A DNA stretch of 37,299 bases from CAYJXJ01 sp964374095 (GTDB lineage Bacteria; Elusimicrobiota; Elusimicrobia; UBA1565; UBA9628). The stretch lies in the NCBI GenBank assembly GCA_964374095.1, contig CAYJXJ010000025.1, forward strand, positions 1 through 37,299, in the 5' to 3' direction. The position numbers and the translations under genes were made by a program. Below, piece after piece: positions 7,790 to 23,659 of the stretch. The notes under the pieces were generated by a model that made no database searches, was not told the DNA's origin, and saw only the letters and a list, made by a program, of their open reading frames with translations. Position 1 is the stretch's first letter. Each line of letters starts with the position of its first letter.

Positions 7790-9071
7790 GCCGCTCCTTC
7801 TGACCGGCGGGCTGGTGATCGACCCCTCCCAGAATCTCGAAGCGGTCCGGGATGTCCTGCTCCGCGACGGCCGGGTTGAGGCGCTCGCCCCGGGGCTCTC
7901 GCGCAAACTCGAGCTGAGAGGAGTCCCGACCTTCGACGCGCGCGGCAAATGGGTCCTTCCGGGACTCATCGACATGCACGCCCATCTCCGGGAGCCGGGC
8001 GGCGAGGGCGACGAGACCATCGGAACGGGCACGCGGGCCGCGGCCCGCGGGGGCTTCACCACGGTTCTGGCCATGGCCAACACCGACCCGCCCGTCGACA
8101 ATCCGCCGCTGGTGCGCTTCCTCCAGGCCAAGGCCGCCTCGGAAGGCGCGGTCAACGTCCTCTTCGCCGGGGCCGCCACCATCGGGCAGAAAGGCCAGCG
8201 CCTGACCGAGATCGGCCGCCTGGCCGCGGCCGGGGTGCCCGCCCTCTCCGATGACGGCCGCCCCATCATGGACGCCGAGGTCATGCGCCGGGCCCTCGAG
8301 CACGCGCGCGATGCCGCCATCCCCCTCATCGCGCACTGCGAGGACCGCGCCCTGAGCCATTCCGGCTGCATGAACGAGGGCGCGGCCGCGACGTCAAAAG
8401 GGCTCCGAGGCATGCCCTCCGCCGCGGAGACCGTGATGGCCCTGCGCGACATCGCCTTGGCCGAACTGACCGGCGCGAAGCTCCACATCGCCCATGTCAG
8501 CTGCGCGGCCGCCGTGGAGGCCGTCCGGCGCGCCAAAAAATCGGCGGCCGTCACCTGCGAAGCCGCGCCGCATCATTGGACGCTGACCGACTCCGACATC
8601 CCCGCTTGGAACGCCGACTTCAAGATGAACCCGCCCCTGCGCGGCGGGGCTGACCGCGCCGCCGTTCTCGAAGGCCTCGCCGACGGGACCATCGACGCGA
8701 TCGCCACCGACCACGCCCCGCACGGCCCCGGCAAGAAGGCCCTGGGCCTGGAGTTGGCGCCCTTCGGCGTGATTGGTCTCGAGACCGCCTTGGGTCTGGC
8801 CCTCACCCGCCTGGTCGGCGCGAAGGTCCTCAACCGCCGCCAGCTTGTCGAACGCCTCAGCGCCGCCCCGGCCCGGATCTTGGGCCTGGCCCGCAAAGGC
8901 TCGCTGAAGCCGGGCATGGACGCCGACGTCACGATCGTCGACCCCGATAAACGCTGGACGGTCTCGCCCCCCTTCGCCTCGAAGAGCCGCAACTGCCCCT
9001 TCATCGGGATGAGCCTGAAAGGCCTGGCCCACGCGACGATCGTCGGGGGGAGGGTCGTTCATGCTGTATGA
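7782..9071 (+). CDS. pyrC: Dihydroorotase
   Basis: It cyclises carbamoyl aspartate to dihydroorotate. The 429-residue length and motifs fit the class I, zinc amidohydrolase type. Metal site DMHAHLREPG (H66, H68), TTVLAMANTDPP, the bridging-Asp segment ALSDDG, HCED, IAHVS and ATDHAPH appear in order. The start is a GTG inside the end of pyrB (GTGGCTGA, eight-base overlap), and the gene overlaps pyrD by 11 bases, consistent with coupled translation. Nothing looks degenerate. Confidence 0.96.
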   Translation: MAEPLLLTGGLVIDPSQNLEAVRDVLLRDGRVEALAPGLSRKLELRGVPTFDARGKWVLPGLIDMHAHLREPGGEGDETIGTGTRAAARGGFTTVLAMANTDPPVDNPPLVRFLQAKAASEGAVNVLFAGAATIGQKGQRLTEIGRLAAAGVPALSDDGRPIMDAEVMRRALEHARDAAIPLIAHCEDRALSHSGCMNEGAAATSKGLRGMPSAAETVMALRDIALAELTGAKLHIAHVSCAAAVEAVRRAKKSAAVTCEAAPHHWTLTDSDIPAWNADFKMNPPLRGGADRAAVLEGLADGTIDAIATDHAPHGPGKKALGLELAPFGVIGLETALGLALTRLVGAKVLNRRQLVERLSAAPARILGLARKGSLKPGMDADVTIVDPDKRWTVSPPFASKSRNCPFIGMSLKGLAHATIVGGRVVHAV

Positions 9072-10167
9072 ACGTATCGTGAGGCCCCTGCTTTTCGCGA
9101 TGGATGCGGAGAGGGCACACGACTCGATCACTCGAATTCTCGAGTTGGCGGGGCGAACGAGCGTGGGGCGACGGATTCTGGCACGGACCGCGGGGCCGGC
9201 GCCGATGGGGTTGGAGACCCAGTGTTTTGGCCTCAGATTTCCCAACCCCATCGGCGCGGCCGCGGGTTTCGACAAGGACTGCCGCCTCTTCGATCCTCTG
9301 GCCGCGCTGGGCTTCGGCTTCATCGAGGCGGGCTCCATCACCCTTCGCCCTCAGACGGGCAATCCCAGGCCGCGCCTCCACCGCATACCGGAGGCTCAAG
9401 CCATTATCAACCGCATGGGCTTCAACAGCGCGGGGGCCGCGGCATGCGCGGCGCGGCTGCGGGACATGGGTCCGAGAACGCTTCCCCTCGGGATCAACCT
9501 CGGGCTCAACGCCGATTGCCCGCGCGAAAAGGCCGCCCAGGAGTACGCCGCGTGCCTGAAGAGTCTCGAGCCCTTCGGCGATTATTTCGTGGTGAACGTG
9601 AGCTCCCCCAACACGGCCGGACTGCGCGGACTGCAGGAGAGGCTCCAACTCGAGCGCATCCTGACGGCCCTCGCCGAGGCCAACCCGCGCTCCAAGCCCC
9701 TCCTCGTCAAGATCGATCCGGACCTCGAGGATGAGCCGCTGCGGGACTTGGTCGGGCTGGTCTTGCGCGCGGCCGCCGGGATCGTCGTCTCCAACACCTC
9801 GCTCTCGCGCGAGGGAATACCCGAGTCCTGCCGCGCCATCCCCGGGGGCTTGAGCGGAGCGCCCCTCCGGCCTAGGTCCACCCGCCTGATCCGCCGGGTG
9901 TTCGAGCTCGCCGAAGGCCGCCTGCCGATCATCGGCGTGGGCGGGGTCTCCACCGGCCAGGACGCCTACGAGAAAATACGGTCCGGGGCCGGCCTCATCC
10001 AGCTCTACACCGGTCTCGTCTACCGGGGTCCGGCGGCGGCGCGCCGCATCCAGGAAGAACTGAAAGGTTGTCTTAAGAGAGACGGATTCAAGTCGGTGGC
10101 GGAGGCTGTGGGGACGGCTCAGAGCCCCCCGCAACAAATGCCCTCCTTCCCTGAGAGGACAAGGTGA
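9061..10167 (+). CDS. pyrD: Dihydroorotate dehydrogenase, class 2 (quinone-dependent)
   Basis: It oxidises dihydroorotate to orotate with FMN and passes electrons to membrane quinones. The class 2 type is indicated by the N-terminal helical segment (YERIVRPLLFAMDAERAHD) and by catalytic Ser in NVSSPNTAGLRGL, where class 1 enzymes use Cys. FMN-site elements AAGFDKD, LLVKIDPD, GIVVSNTS, GVGGVSTG and LYTGLVYRGP are present. The common GxNIGKN stretch reads GINLGLN, so the usual Lys is Leu. No pyrK follows, as expected for class 2. About 25 extra residues after the last helix end in a Pro-rich tail. Confidence 0.95.
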   Translation: MLYERIVRPLLFAMDAERAHDSITRILELAGRTSVGRRILARTAGPAPMGLETQCFGLRFPNPIGAAAGFDKDCRLFDPLAALGFGFIEAGSITLRPQTGNPRPRLHRIPEAQAIINRMGFNSAGAAACAARLRDMGPRTLPLGINLGLNADCPREKAAQEYAACLKSLEPFGDYFVVNVSSPNTAGLRGLQERLQLERILTALAEANPRSKPLLVKIDPDLEDEPLRDLVGLVLRAAAGIVVSNTSLSREGIPESCRAIPGGLSGAPLRPRSTRLIRRVFELAEGRLPIIGVGGVSTGQDAYEKIRSGAGLIQLYTGLVYRGPAAARRIQEELKGCLKRDGFKSVAEAVGTAQSPPQQMPSFPERTR

Positions 10168-10177
10168 GGAGGACGGC

Positions 10178-10891
10178 ATGACCCACGTCATCGTGGCGCT
10201 CGACGTCGACACGATCCTTAAGGTCGAGGACCTCCTCAAGAGCCTGCGCGGGACCATCACCCATTATAAAGTCGGCTTGAGGCTCTTCACGGCGCACGGC
10301 AAGCGCGCCATCGATCTGGTGCACCGCTACGGCGGCAAGGTCTTCCTCGACCTCAAATTCCTCGATATCCCGCAGACCGTAGCCCACGCCGTTCATGAGG
10401 CGCAGCGCCTGGGCGTCGACGCGATAAGCCTCCATCTCTGGGGCGGGGCGGCCATGGTCAAGGCCGCCGCCGAAGTCCACCCCCGGCCCAAGCTCTGGGG
10501 CGTTACGGTGCTGACCAGCATGCTGGGAAAGGATATCCGGGTTTTTCATCCGGGGGCGCGGCTCCCCCACATGGTCAAGAACATGGCCAAAATGGGCTGG
10601 GTCAACGGCATCGACGGCACCATTTGCTCCGGCCAAGAGGTCTCCTTCCTTCGCAAGTCCTTGCGCCACCTCGACATGCGCTTCATCACCCCCGGCATCC
10701 GGCCCGCCGGAGCCTCGAAGAACGATCAAATGCGGGTCATGACCCCGGGGGAAGCGGCGCGCCTGGGCATCGATTACATCGTCGTCGGCCGGCCGATCAC
10801 CATGGCCCCGGATCCCCTGCGGGCGGCGCATGACATTCTGCGCGAGATGGTCGACGCGTCCCCGACGACCTTGGAGGCCAAGAGTGCTTGA
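10178..10891 (+). CDS. pyrF: Orotidine 5'-phosphate decarboxylase
   Basis: It removes CO2 from OMP to give UMP. The small (237 aa) TIM-barrel form is recognised by IVALDVD, HYKVGLRLF and the catalytic KFLDLKFLDIPQTV (Asp-x-Lys-x-x-Asp). The phosphate-binding ends TPGIRP and YIVVGRPIT are also present. The ATG at 10178 has GAGGAGGAC just upstream, ten bases after the pyrD stop; this is the only place in the operon's pyrimidine part with a short gap instead of an overlap. It overlaps pyrE by eight bases. Confidence 0.95.
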   Translation: MTHVIVALDVDTILKVEDLLKSLRGTITHYKVGLRLFTAHGKRAIDLVHRYGGKVFLDLKFLDIPQTVAHAVHEAQRLGVDAISLHLWGGAAMVKAAAEVHPRPKLWGVTVLTSMLGKDIRVFHPGARLPHMVKNMAKMGWVNGIDGTICSGQEVSFLRKSLRHLDMRFITPGIRPAGASKNDQMRVMTPGEAARLGIDYIVVGRPITMAPDPLRAAHDILREMVDASPTTLEAKSA

Positions 10892-11510
10892 CGCGGAGTC
10901 CGACGATCAATCCTACGCGGAGACGCTCAAGAGCCTCATGGCCGAATGCGGGGCCATGCTCGAGGGACACTTCCTCCTGTCCTCCGGACTCCATAGCGAC
11001 CGCTACGTGCAATGCGCGCTCCTCTTGGCGGAGCCCCGCCGCGCGGCCGAGACCGGCCGGGCCTTGTCATTGCTCCAGGCCCAACCCCCGGACCTCGTGG
11101 TCTCACCCGCGTTGGGCGGCATGATCATCGGGCACGAGACCGCCCGGGCCTTGGGAGTCCGGGCCTACTTCTCCGAGCGCGACGACGGCATGCTCCGGCT
11201 TCGCCGCGGCTTCCGGATCGTCCCCGGCGAAAAGGTGGTCGTGGTCGAGGATGTGATCACCACGGGCCGCTCGACACGCGAGGTCGTCGACCTCGTCAAA
11301 GCGGAAGGCGGCCGCGTGATTGCGGCGTTATCCATCATCCTGCGCAGCCTCGTGCCTCCCGACCTCGGCGCCCCAACCCGCAGCTTGGCGCACGTGCCCC
11401 TCGACGCCTTCCCGCCGGGCGAGTGCCCGGGATGCCGCGCGGGACTGCCGCTGGTGAAGCCGGGCAGCCGGACGACAACGTCGGACGACCAAAAAGGAAA
11501 GACTTCATGA
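10884..11510 (+). CDS. pyrE: Orotate phosphoribosyltransferase
   Basis: It transfers phosphoribosyl from PRPP to orotate, making OMP for PyrF. The PRPP loop VVVVEDVITTGRS and the substrate segment HFLLSSGLHSDRYVQ are diagnostic. I place the start at the GTG at 10884 (VLDAESDDQ), not further upstream. It has GGAGG at 10873-10877, it begins where homology to the family begins, and it overlaps the pyrF stop as GTGCTTGA, the same style as pyrB/pyrC. The C-terminus holds an unusual C-P-G-C pair (ECPGCRAG), which could bind metal or be structural. It ends in an ATGA overlap with purM. Confidence 0.95.
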   Translation: MLDAESDDQSYAETLKSLMAECGAMLEGHFLLSSGLHSDRYVQCALLLAEPRRAAETGRALSLLQAQPPDLVVSPALGGMIIGHETARALGVRAYFSERDDGMLRLRRGFRIVPGEKVVVVEDVITTGRSTREVVDLVKAEGGRVIAALSIILRSLVPPDLGAPTRSLAHVPLDAFPPGECPGCRAGLPLVKPGSRTTTSDDQKGKTS

Positions 11511-12543
11511 AACGGCGATCATCCCCCCCACCCACGATCGCCCCCCCCCGGTGGGGGGGGGCTCAGGCCGCGGCCCGTGGATTGACGTACAAAAAGTCCG
11601 GCGTCGACACGGCGCTGGCCGACCGGCTGGTCGATCACATCGCCAAGCGCTCCAAGGCTATCGGCGGCTTCGCCGGACTCTTCCCGCTCGATGTCAACGG
11701 AAACGGCCCGTACGACCTCGTGGCCTGCACCGACGGGGTCGGCACCAAACTCAAGATCGCCTTCGCTCTCAACCGCCACGAGACGGTCGGCATCGACCTC
11801 GTCGCCATGTGCGTCAACGACCTCATCACCTGCGGGGCGCGGCCCCTGTTTTTCCTCGACTACTACGCCACCGGACGCCTGGACTTGCGGCGGTCCAAGC
11901 GCGTCATGGCCGGCATATTCGAGGGCTGCCGTCAGGGGCGCTCCATGCTCCTCGGCGGGGAAACAGCCGAAATGCCGGGCTTCTACCCCGCCGGGGAATA
12001 CGACCTCGCCGGCTTCTCCGTCGGCATCGTGCCCCGCGCCGAGGTGGTCGATGGAAGCAAGATTTTTCCCGGCGACTTGATTCTGGGGCTCCCCTCGTCG
12101 GGCCTCCATTCCAACGGATACTCGCTGGTCCGCAAGGTATTCCGAGGATCCATCCTCCGGGCGCGCGGACGCCAGCTCCTGGCGCCGACGCGGATCTACG
12201 TCCCCCAGATCCAAAAGCTTCAGGACGCCTTTCGCCGCGAAGGGCACATCATCCTGGGGATGGCCCACATCACGGGGGGCGGACTGGTTGAGAACGTCCC
12301 ACGCATTCTACCCAAGGGCTCGCGGGCGATCTTTCATTCGCATGCCTGGAAAATTCCCCCCATCATTGCCGAGATCCAGGAGCGCGGCGGCGTCCCCGAG
12401 GCGGAAATGTGGCGGACCTTCAACATGGGCCTGGGTCTGGTGATCGTCATTCGGCCCAACTCCCTGGAACTGGCCCGGGAGACCCTCCCCGAGGCGCGGC
12501 TTGTCGGCGAGATCACGGCCGGGCGCCAAGAGGTCCAAATCGT

Positions 12544-12547
<4 letters not shown>
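11507..12547 (+). CDS. purM: Phosphoribosylformylglycinamidine cyclo-ligase (AIR synthetase)
   Basis: It closes FGAM to AIR using ATP, the fifth step of purine synthesis. Motifs TDGVGTKLKIA, IDLVAMCVNDLI, FFLDYYATGRLD, GGETAEMPGFY, GLPSSGLHSNGYSLV and HITGGGLVENVPR are all present. The start is uncertain. ATG at 11507 overlaps the pyrE stop (ATGA), but it adds 25 unconserved Pro-rich residues translated from a C9/G9 hairpin. TTG at 11582 begins exactly at the family N-terminus (LTYKKSGVD). I keep the ATG because of the overlap pattern in the operon. The 3' end overlaps the next start as TTGA. Confidence 0.93.
11540..11562 (+). promoter_or_regulatory. Extreme G/C hairpin at the 5' end of purM
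   Basis: G-C9-GGT-G9-C forms a perfect ten-pair stem closed by a three-base loop. It is preceded by a C7 run (11523-11529). It lies after the first purM ATG and before the alternative TTG. Such a stem could block ribosomes or polymerase at the pyr/pur junction, and the runs are prone to slippage. An assembly artefact is possible. Confidence 0.6.
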
Positions 12548-14729
<2,182 letters not shown>

Positions 14730-14733
<4 letters not shown>

Positions 14734-15188
14734 GCGGCGCGGGCAAAATCGCCGCCGCCGCGCTGACCGTCCTGATTCCGGCCGGGGCGTGGTGGGCGGC
14801 GGGAAAACTGCCGAACACTCCCAGGCCGTCGGCGCGCGTGCAAGGCCTCGCCTCGTTCGAGGAGGGACTGCGCCTGGCCCGGGCCAAGCGCCACGTGGAG
14901 GCTCTGGACGCGCTCCGGATCGCCCTGTTGAAGCTCGCCCAAGACCGCCGGGACAACCGCGCCGGGAATCCCGAAGTCGAGAGCCGCATCCTCCTCGCCG
15001 TTGGGAGGTCGCACCACGAGCTGGGAGACTGGTGGCGGGCGGCCGAAGCCTACGAAGGCGCGGCCCGCCTCCTCTCGGAGAACAAGGGCATTCCCGGCGC
15101 CGCCGGCCTTCTGGAAGAAGCGCGTCGCGGGGCCAAGATCGCGCGGGAAAAGGAGCGCCGGGCCGCGGGGCCTCAGGAGAAACCATGA
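14730..15188 (+). CDS. Membrane-anchored helical (TPR-like) protein of unknown function within the operon
   Basis: The 152-residue product has one N-terminal hydrophobic segment (about residues 6-24, containing the WW pair). An all-helical body follows with TPR-like spacing (A-x-x-AL near 55-65, then LGDWWRAAEAYEGAARLL) and a basic Lys/Arg-rich end. The start is a TTG overlapping the purNH stop (TTGA), and the gene overlaps carA as ATGA, so it is locked into the operon. I do not recognise a family. A role as a membrane-attached scaffold or assembly factor for neighbouring enzymes is speculation. Confidence 0.75.
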
Positions 15189-16292
15189 CAACGACGGCCA
15201 TCCTCGCCCTTGAAGACGGCTCCCTCTTCCCCGGACAGGCCTGCGGGGCGGAGGGGGAGTCCGGCGGCGAAGTCGTCTTCAACACATCCATCACCGGCTA
15301 CCAGGAGGTCATCACCGACCCGTCCTACCGCGGGCAGATTGTCGCCATGACCTACCCGCAGATCGGCAATTACGGCATCACGGCGGGCGACAACGAGTCG
15401 CGCAAGCCGTTTCTGGGCGGCCTCGCGGTGCGCGAGCTCTGCCGCCGGCCCTCCAATTGGGAATGCGCCGAGCCCTTGGATTTTTTCCTGCGCAAGCACG
15501 GGGTGGTGGCCATCGAAGGGATCGATACCCGGGCGCTGACTCTGCGCCTGCGCGACCGCGGGGCGCTGCGGGCCGTGATCTCCACGACGGACCTCGATCC
15601 CAAACGCCTGTTGGCCAAGGCCCGCTTGGTGCCGTCGCTGGTCGGCGCCGACCTGGCGCGGGAGGTGACCTGCCCCGAGCCCTACGTCTGGCCGCGCGAG
15701 TATTACCCCCGGAAGGGACTCCACGTCGCGGTCTACGATTTCGGCGTCAAGTACGGCTCGCTGCGCCGCCTCGCGGCCATGGGCTGCCGGGTGACGGTCC
15801 TGCCCGCGGCGACCCCCGCCCGCGAGGCCCTGGCTTTAAAGCCCGACGGGGTCCTCCTTTCCAACGGCCCGGCCGATCCCGCGGCCGTGACCTACGCGGT
15901 CTCGGGCATCCGCGAGTTGCTTTCGGCCCGCGTCCCGGTCTTCGGCATCTGCCTGGGCCATCAGCTCCTGGCCCTGGCCCTGGGCGCCAAGACCTTCAAG
16001 CTCAAGTTCGGCCATCACGGGGCCAACCATCCGGTCCGAGACCTGGCGACGCGCCGCGTGGAGATCACCGTGCAGAACCATGGCTTCGCGGTGGACCCCA
16101 CGTCGCTTCCCGGAGACGTCGAAATGACCCACGTCTCGCTCAACGACCAATCCTGCGAGGGGCTGCGCCATCAAAGCCTTCCCGCGTTCTCGGTGCAGTA
16201 TCATCCGGAGGCCTCGGCCGGCCCTCACGACAGCCGCTATCTCTTCGACCGGTTCAAGGCCCTGATGCTCGAGAGACAGGAGGCGCGCAGCC

Positions 16293-16300
<8 letters not shown>
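15185..16300 (+). CDS. carA: Carbamoyl-phosphate synthase small (glutaminase) subunit
   Basis: It hydrolyses glutamine and channels ammonia to CarB. The N-terminal domain begins AILALEDGSLFPG and contains NTSITGYQEVITDPSY. The class I amidotransferase domain has the nucleophile C256 in FGICLGHQLLALALG, and the catalytic His and Glu in VQYHPEAS. The 371-residue length is normal. The ATG at 15185 overlaps the preceding gene (ATGA). The end overlaps carB by eight bases (ATGCCTAA), and a strong AGGAGG for carB lies inside the gene. Confidence 0.97.
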
Positions 16301-19553
<3,253 letters not shown>

Positions 19554-20556
19554 AGGAAGAGAGACGCCATCGAGTCCTGGTCGCGGGTCGTGGTGTTGTT
19601 GTAGACGCTGATCAATTCATATCCACGCCCGGCATGGATGGGTATGCCCGCCGTGCTGGAGTAGGTTTCGACCTCCTCAAGGCCGATCCCCCCGGCGATC
19701 TGCCGGGCCCGCGTCTTGAAGAGGGAGCGTCCCGTCGCGAGGTCGCGCAGCTCCAGGGATTGGGCGAAGGGGTGCAGGTGGACGGCGATGTAATGGATCG
19801 TCGTGTCGAAGGGGATGTTGAGCTGGCTGGCCACCGCGGTGCGCCGGACCTCGCGTCCGGGAGGCACGACCCAATGCCCGGTCATTTTCCGGCCGAAGGG
19901 ATCTTGGTAGGTGCCCAGCGCGGTCTTGGCCGCGTGCCGGCCCGGCAGGCAGCTCGACTTCTCGGTTTCCGGGGTGGGCCCGGGCGCGCCGAAATAGCCG
20001 TCCTTGCCCTCCATGAGGGCCATCACGAAGGCCGAGGACATGAAGAGGGGCCGCAGCGGGGCCTTGAGCCGCGAATCCCTGACGAAATCCACCGTGACCT
20101 TCTGCCTGACCCGATAGCGCCCGGCCGGACGGTTGTGGTTGAGGACCTGAGTCGCCAGCGTCAGGGGCTCGTTTGAGAGCAGGGGTATGCCGAAGCCTTC
20201 CGGCAGGGAGATGTCGAACTGCCCCTGGGATAGGGTCAGGAGCCTATCGGTGGCGTATTTCTTCCACCCGAAGAGCTTTTGGTGGCGCGCCATGTCCACA
20301 TCGAGATTCACATGGCACATGAACTCCGGCGAGGCGGGGCTTGAGCCGTCCTCGCCCACGATGGCGGTCCGAAAACCGCGGATCCAAAGCATCTCGGGCT
20401 TGCCCTCGGACAAGGAGACGGACTTGTGATCGAGCGGCCCTTCCATGGACTTGTAGGGCTTGGCGATGGTATAGACCCGGGAAAGGAAGACTTTGGTCTC
20501 TATGTCGGACGCCGCGGCGAGGGACGCCGCCAGAAGCGCGGGCACCGTCATACGGC

Positions 20557-20585
20557 AGTATAGACTCCTGGGATGGCGGTGTCAA
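20557..20585 (-). promoter_or_regulatory. Near-consensus promoter, leaderless start for the copper-monooxygenase-like gene
   Basis: On the minus strand TTGACA (20580-20585), a 17-base spacer and TATACT (20557-20562) are followed by five bases and the ATG at 20551. The expected transcription start is the start codon. This is one of the clearest promoters in the window. Confidence 0.75.
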
Positions 20586-20600
20586 CGCCGCTGAATTTTC

Positions 20601-20606
20601 TACAAT
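20601..20606 (+). promoter_or_regulatory. -10 box for the ferredoxin-NADP reductase gene
   Basis: TACAAT lies eight bases before the ATG at 20615, which has no ribosome site. The predicted leader is two or three bases. The region upstream is shared with the divergent promoter at 20557-20585, so the two could interfere. Confidence 0.5.
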
Positions 20607-20614
20607 CCCGATTC

Positions 20615-22018
<1,404 letters not shown>

Positions 22019-22020
22019 AC

Positions 22021-22039
22021 GTGGGGCCTGGCGCCCAAC
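22021..22039. terminator. Short hairpin between convergent genes
   Basis: GT-g-GGGC / CTGGC region / GCCC-a-AC can fold into a stem of six pairs with one mismatch. It exactly fills the 20-base gap between the reductase stop and the regulator stop. There is no T-run, so it would be a weak terminator at best. Confidence 0.35.
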
Positions 22040-22629
22040 TAGAAGTCCAGGAGCTTGACCAGCCGGGTCTCGATCGAGAACTTCTCGCCCCCGGCCTCTC
22101 CCGCCTCGTCGGCGGCGCGCGCCCCCGTCTTCTCGATATGCGGGTAGTAACTTTCCAGCTCGGCCCGCGAGGCCCGCACGAGGAGCGGATGCTCGATGAC
22201 CGGCCCCGCCCGGGCGCGGCGCGCGCCCATGCCGCGCGCCTCCTGGGGACCCAATCCTCCCGGCTCATCGGCCGGCGCCGACCCCGCGGCTTTTCGGCCG
22301 CCGTCTTCAGCCGAGGCCCGGAACCCCTCGCGGGCCATGTCGAAGAGCTCCGCGGAGCCGAGCAGTATGCGCAGGTAGGCCAGCGAGAACTCCCGTCCCA
22401 CCTGGGGGTGATGCGCGAAGCGGAAGGCCGCGGCCAGTCGTTCGACCAACTCGGACCGCGGCGAGGCGCTGCCTTGCTCGAGACTCGCGTAGGCCCGGTA
22501 GGACACCCCGAAAAATCCCCGCCCCCCCAGCGCGCGGTAGAAAGACCGGGCCGATTCGTAGCCCGCCTGTTCGCGGCATCGGCGCACGACGACGGCGAAT
22601 TCCTTGAGGGCTTGGCGCGCGGCGCTCAC
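22039..22629 (-). CDS. HTH-like regulator paralogue (second of a coupled pair)
   Basis: The 196-residue product shares its first ~70 residues with the protein encoded upstream. The common pattern is R-x-x-x-G-(Y/F)-x-SARSF(Y/F)R, a G-G segment, (S/T)Y(R/K)AY-x-x-(L/V)E-x-G, and an L-x-x-x-L-A-x-A helix, which looks like an Xre-type helix-turn-helix. The rest is a charged, low-complexity middle and a C-terminal part with no recognised domain. The start is GTG at 22629, overlapping the upstream stop as GTGA. DNA binding is inferred. Confidence 0.65.
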   Translation of the reverse strand: MSAARQALKEFAVVVRRCREQAGYESARSFYRALGGRGFFGVSYRAYASLEQGSASPRSELVERLAAAFRFAHHPQVGREFSLAYLRILLGSAELFDMAREGFRASAEDGGRKAAGSAPADEPGGLGPQEARGMGARRARAGPVIEHPLLVRASRAELESYYPHIEKTGARAADEAGEAGGEKFSIETRLVKLLDF

Positions 22630-23480
22630 CGCAGCCTCCGGACCGTGACGTCGGCGACGAAGATGCCGGAGTCGGGACCGCCGTCCCGGCGGGAATAGAC
22701 ATGCGCGCCGTAGACCGCGCGGGTCACTGCGGGCATGACCTCGCGCAAACGCTCGGGGGTGGAGACCACCGTCCAGGATGATTTCCTCAATACCGCCCCG
22801 CGCTTGGAGGCCATCCCTTCCCAGTGCCTGCGCAGGTCCGTCATCACTTCGGACATGAAGAGCTTCCGGCGGGGATAGACGAAGACCCGCCCGGCCTGGG
22901 GGCAATTAAAGAGCCCGTCCTTGCCCCGGGCCACGAGTCCAGCGGACTTCAGCCGGGCCAGAGCCGTCCGAGCGGCCGCCGGCGGCTCGCCCGCGGTCCG
23001 CGCCAAATCGGCGACGCCCCACCGGCCGGAGTCGTTCGATAGGAGGGTAAAGCACCAATAGGCCCGACGGTCGCGCTGGAGCAGCCGGACCTGGCCCTCC
23101 GTTAGGAGCCGGTGGCGCGCCGAGAATCCGACTTCGGAAGCCCGCTGGAAGAGCTCCTCGGGGCCCGACGGGGGCGCCTCCTCCAAGGCCTTCAGCACGA
23201 TAGCCGAGAGCTCGCCGCGGCCCGTGGCCTGACGGACGTAAGCCGAGATGTAGCGCCGGCAGCCCGGCGCTTCGGCGGGAAACCCCAGGGCTTGGGCCAA
23301 ACGGAGAGCCAAGGGCGGCAGGGGCAGGGAGCGTCCGGCCTCGACATTGAGGTAGGCCTTATACGTGCAGCGCAGGGTTCGCGTTCCTCCGGCGTCTCGA
23401 AAGAACGAGCGCGCCGAGGAGAATCCCCGGGATTGGCGCAGACCGCGGAGTGTCCCGGCGAAATCCGACATCAGGGCCAT
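22626..23480 (-). CDS. HTH-like transcriptional regulator, possibly related to the TIGR02147 type
   Basis: The 284-residue protein has an N-terminal Xre-like segment (residues about 5-65, SARSFFRDAGGTR and YKAYLNVEAG). It then has a middle region with a winged-helix-like stretch (RWGVADLARTAGEPPAAARTALARLKSAGLV). The length and the two-part layout recall TIGR02147 family proteins of Fibrobacteres and relatives, but that match is from memory. The ATG at 23480 is preferred; a second ATG nine bases in (MSDFAGTL) is equally possible. The frame upstream is open but looks non-coding. The gene is coupled to its shorter paralogue downstream, so they may act together. Confidence 0.65.
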   Translation of the reverse strand: MALMSDFAGTLRGLRQSRGFSSARSFFRDAGGTRTLRCTYKAYLNVEAGRSLPLPPLALRLAQALGFPAEAPGCRRYISAYVRQATGRGELSAIVLKALEEAPPSGPEELFQRASEVGFSARHRLLTEGQVRLLQRDRRAYWCFTLLSNDSGRWGVADLARTAGEPPAAARTALARLKSAGLVARGKDGLFNCPQAGRVFVYPRRKLFMSEVMTDLRRHWEGMASKRGAVLRKSSWTVVSTPERLREVMPAVTRAVYGAHVYSRRDGGPDSGIFVADVTVRRLR

Positions 23481-23523
23481 GCTACAACAAAGTCCCCGGG
23501 GGTGAACAGGCGGCGCAGTTCCT

Positions 23524-23568
23524 GATAGCGTGATATCGCGGGATATTCGCCTGCCGCGGCCGATATCA
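23524..23568. promoter_or_regulatory. Cluster of GATA-containing half-sites between divergent genes
   Basis: GATA occurs at 23524, 23532, 23542 and 23562, mostly followed by a CGC-like triplet. The pair TGATATC (23531-23537) and GATATCA (23562-23568) is inverted. The cluster lies between the HTH regulator operon and the exported zincin gene, so it is a candidate operator for one of the regulators. Confidence 0.4.
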
Positions 23569-23653
23569 AAGCTTTTCGGCAAGAATGCTCCTGGGTCCTT
23601 AGGCCTATCCCACGCTAGGCCTACGGCTCCATTCCCCGAGCCGCGGCGGGGTC

Positions 23654-23659
23654 TATAAT
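23654..23659 (+). promoter_or_regulatory. TATAAT box abutting the exported zincin start
   Basis: A perfect TATAAT is immediately followed by ATG (23660) and, six bases on, an in-frame GTG (23666). Normal -10 geometry would start the transcript at the GTG, making the mRNA leaderless. Confidence 0.55.
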
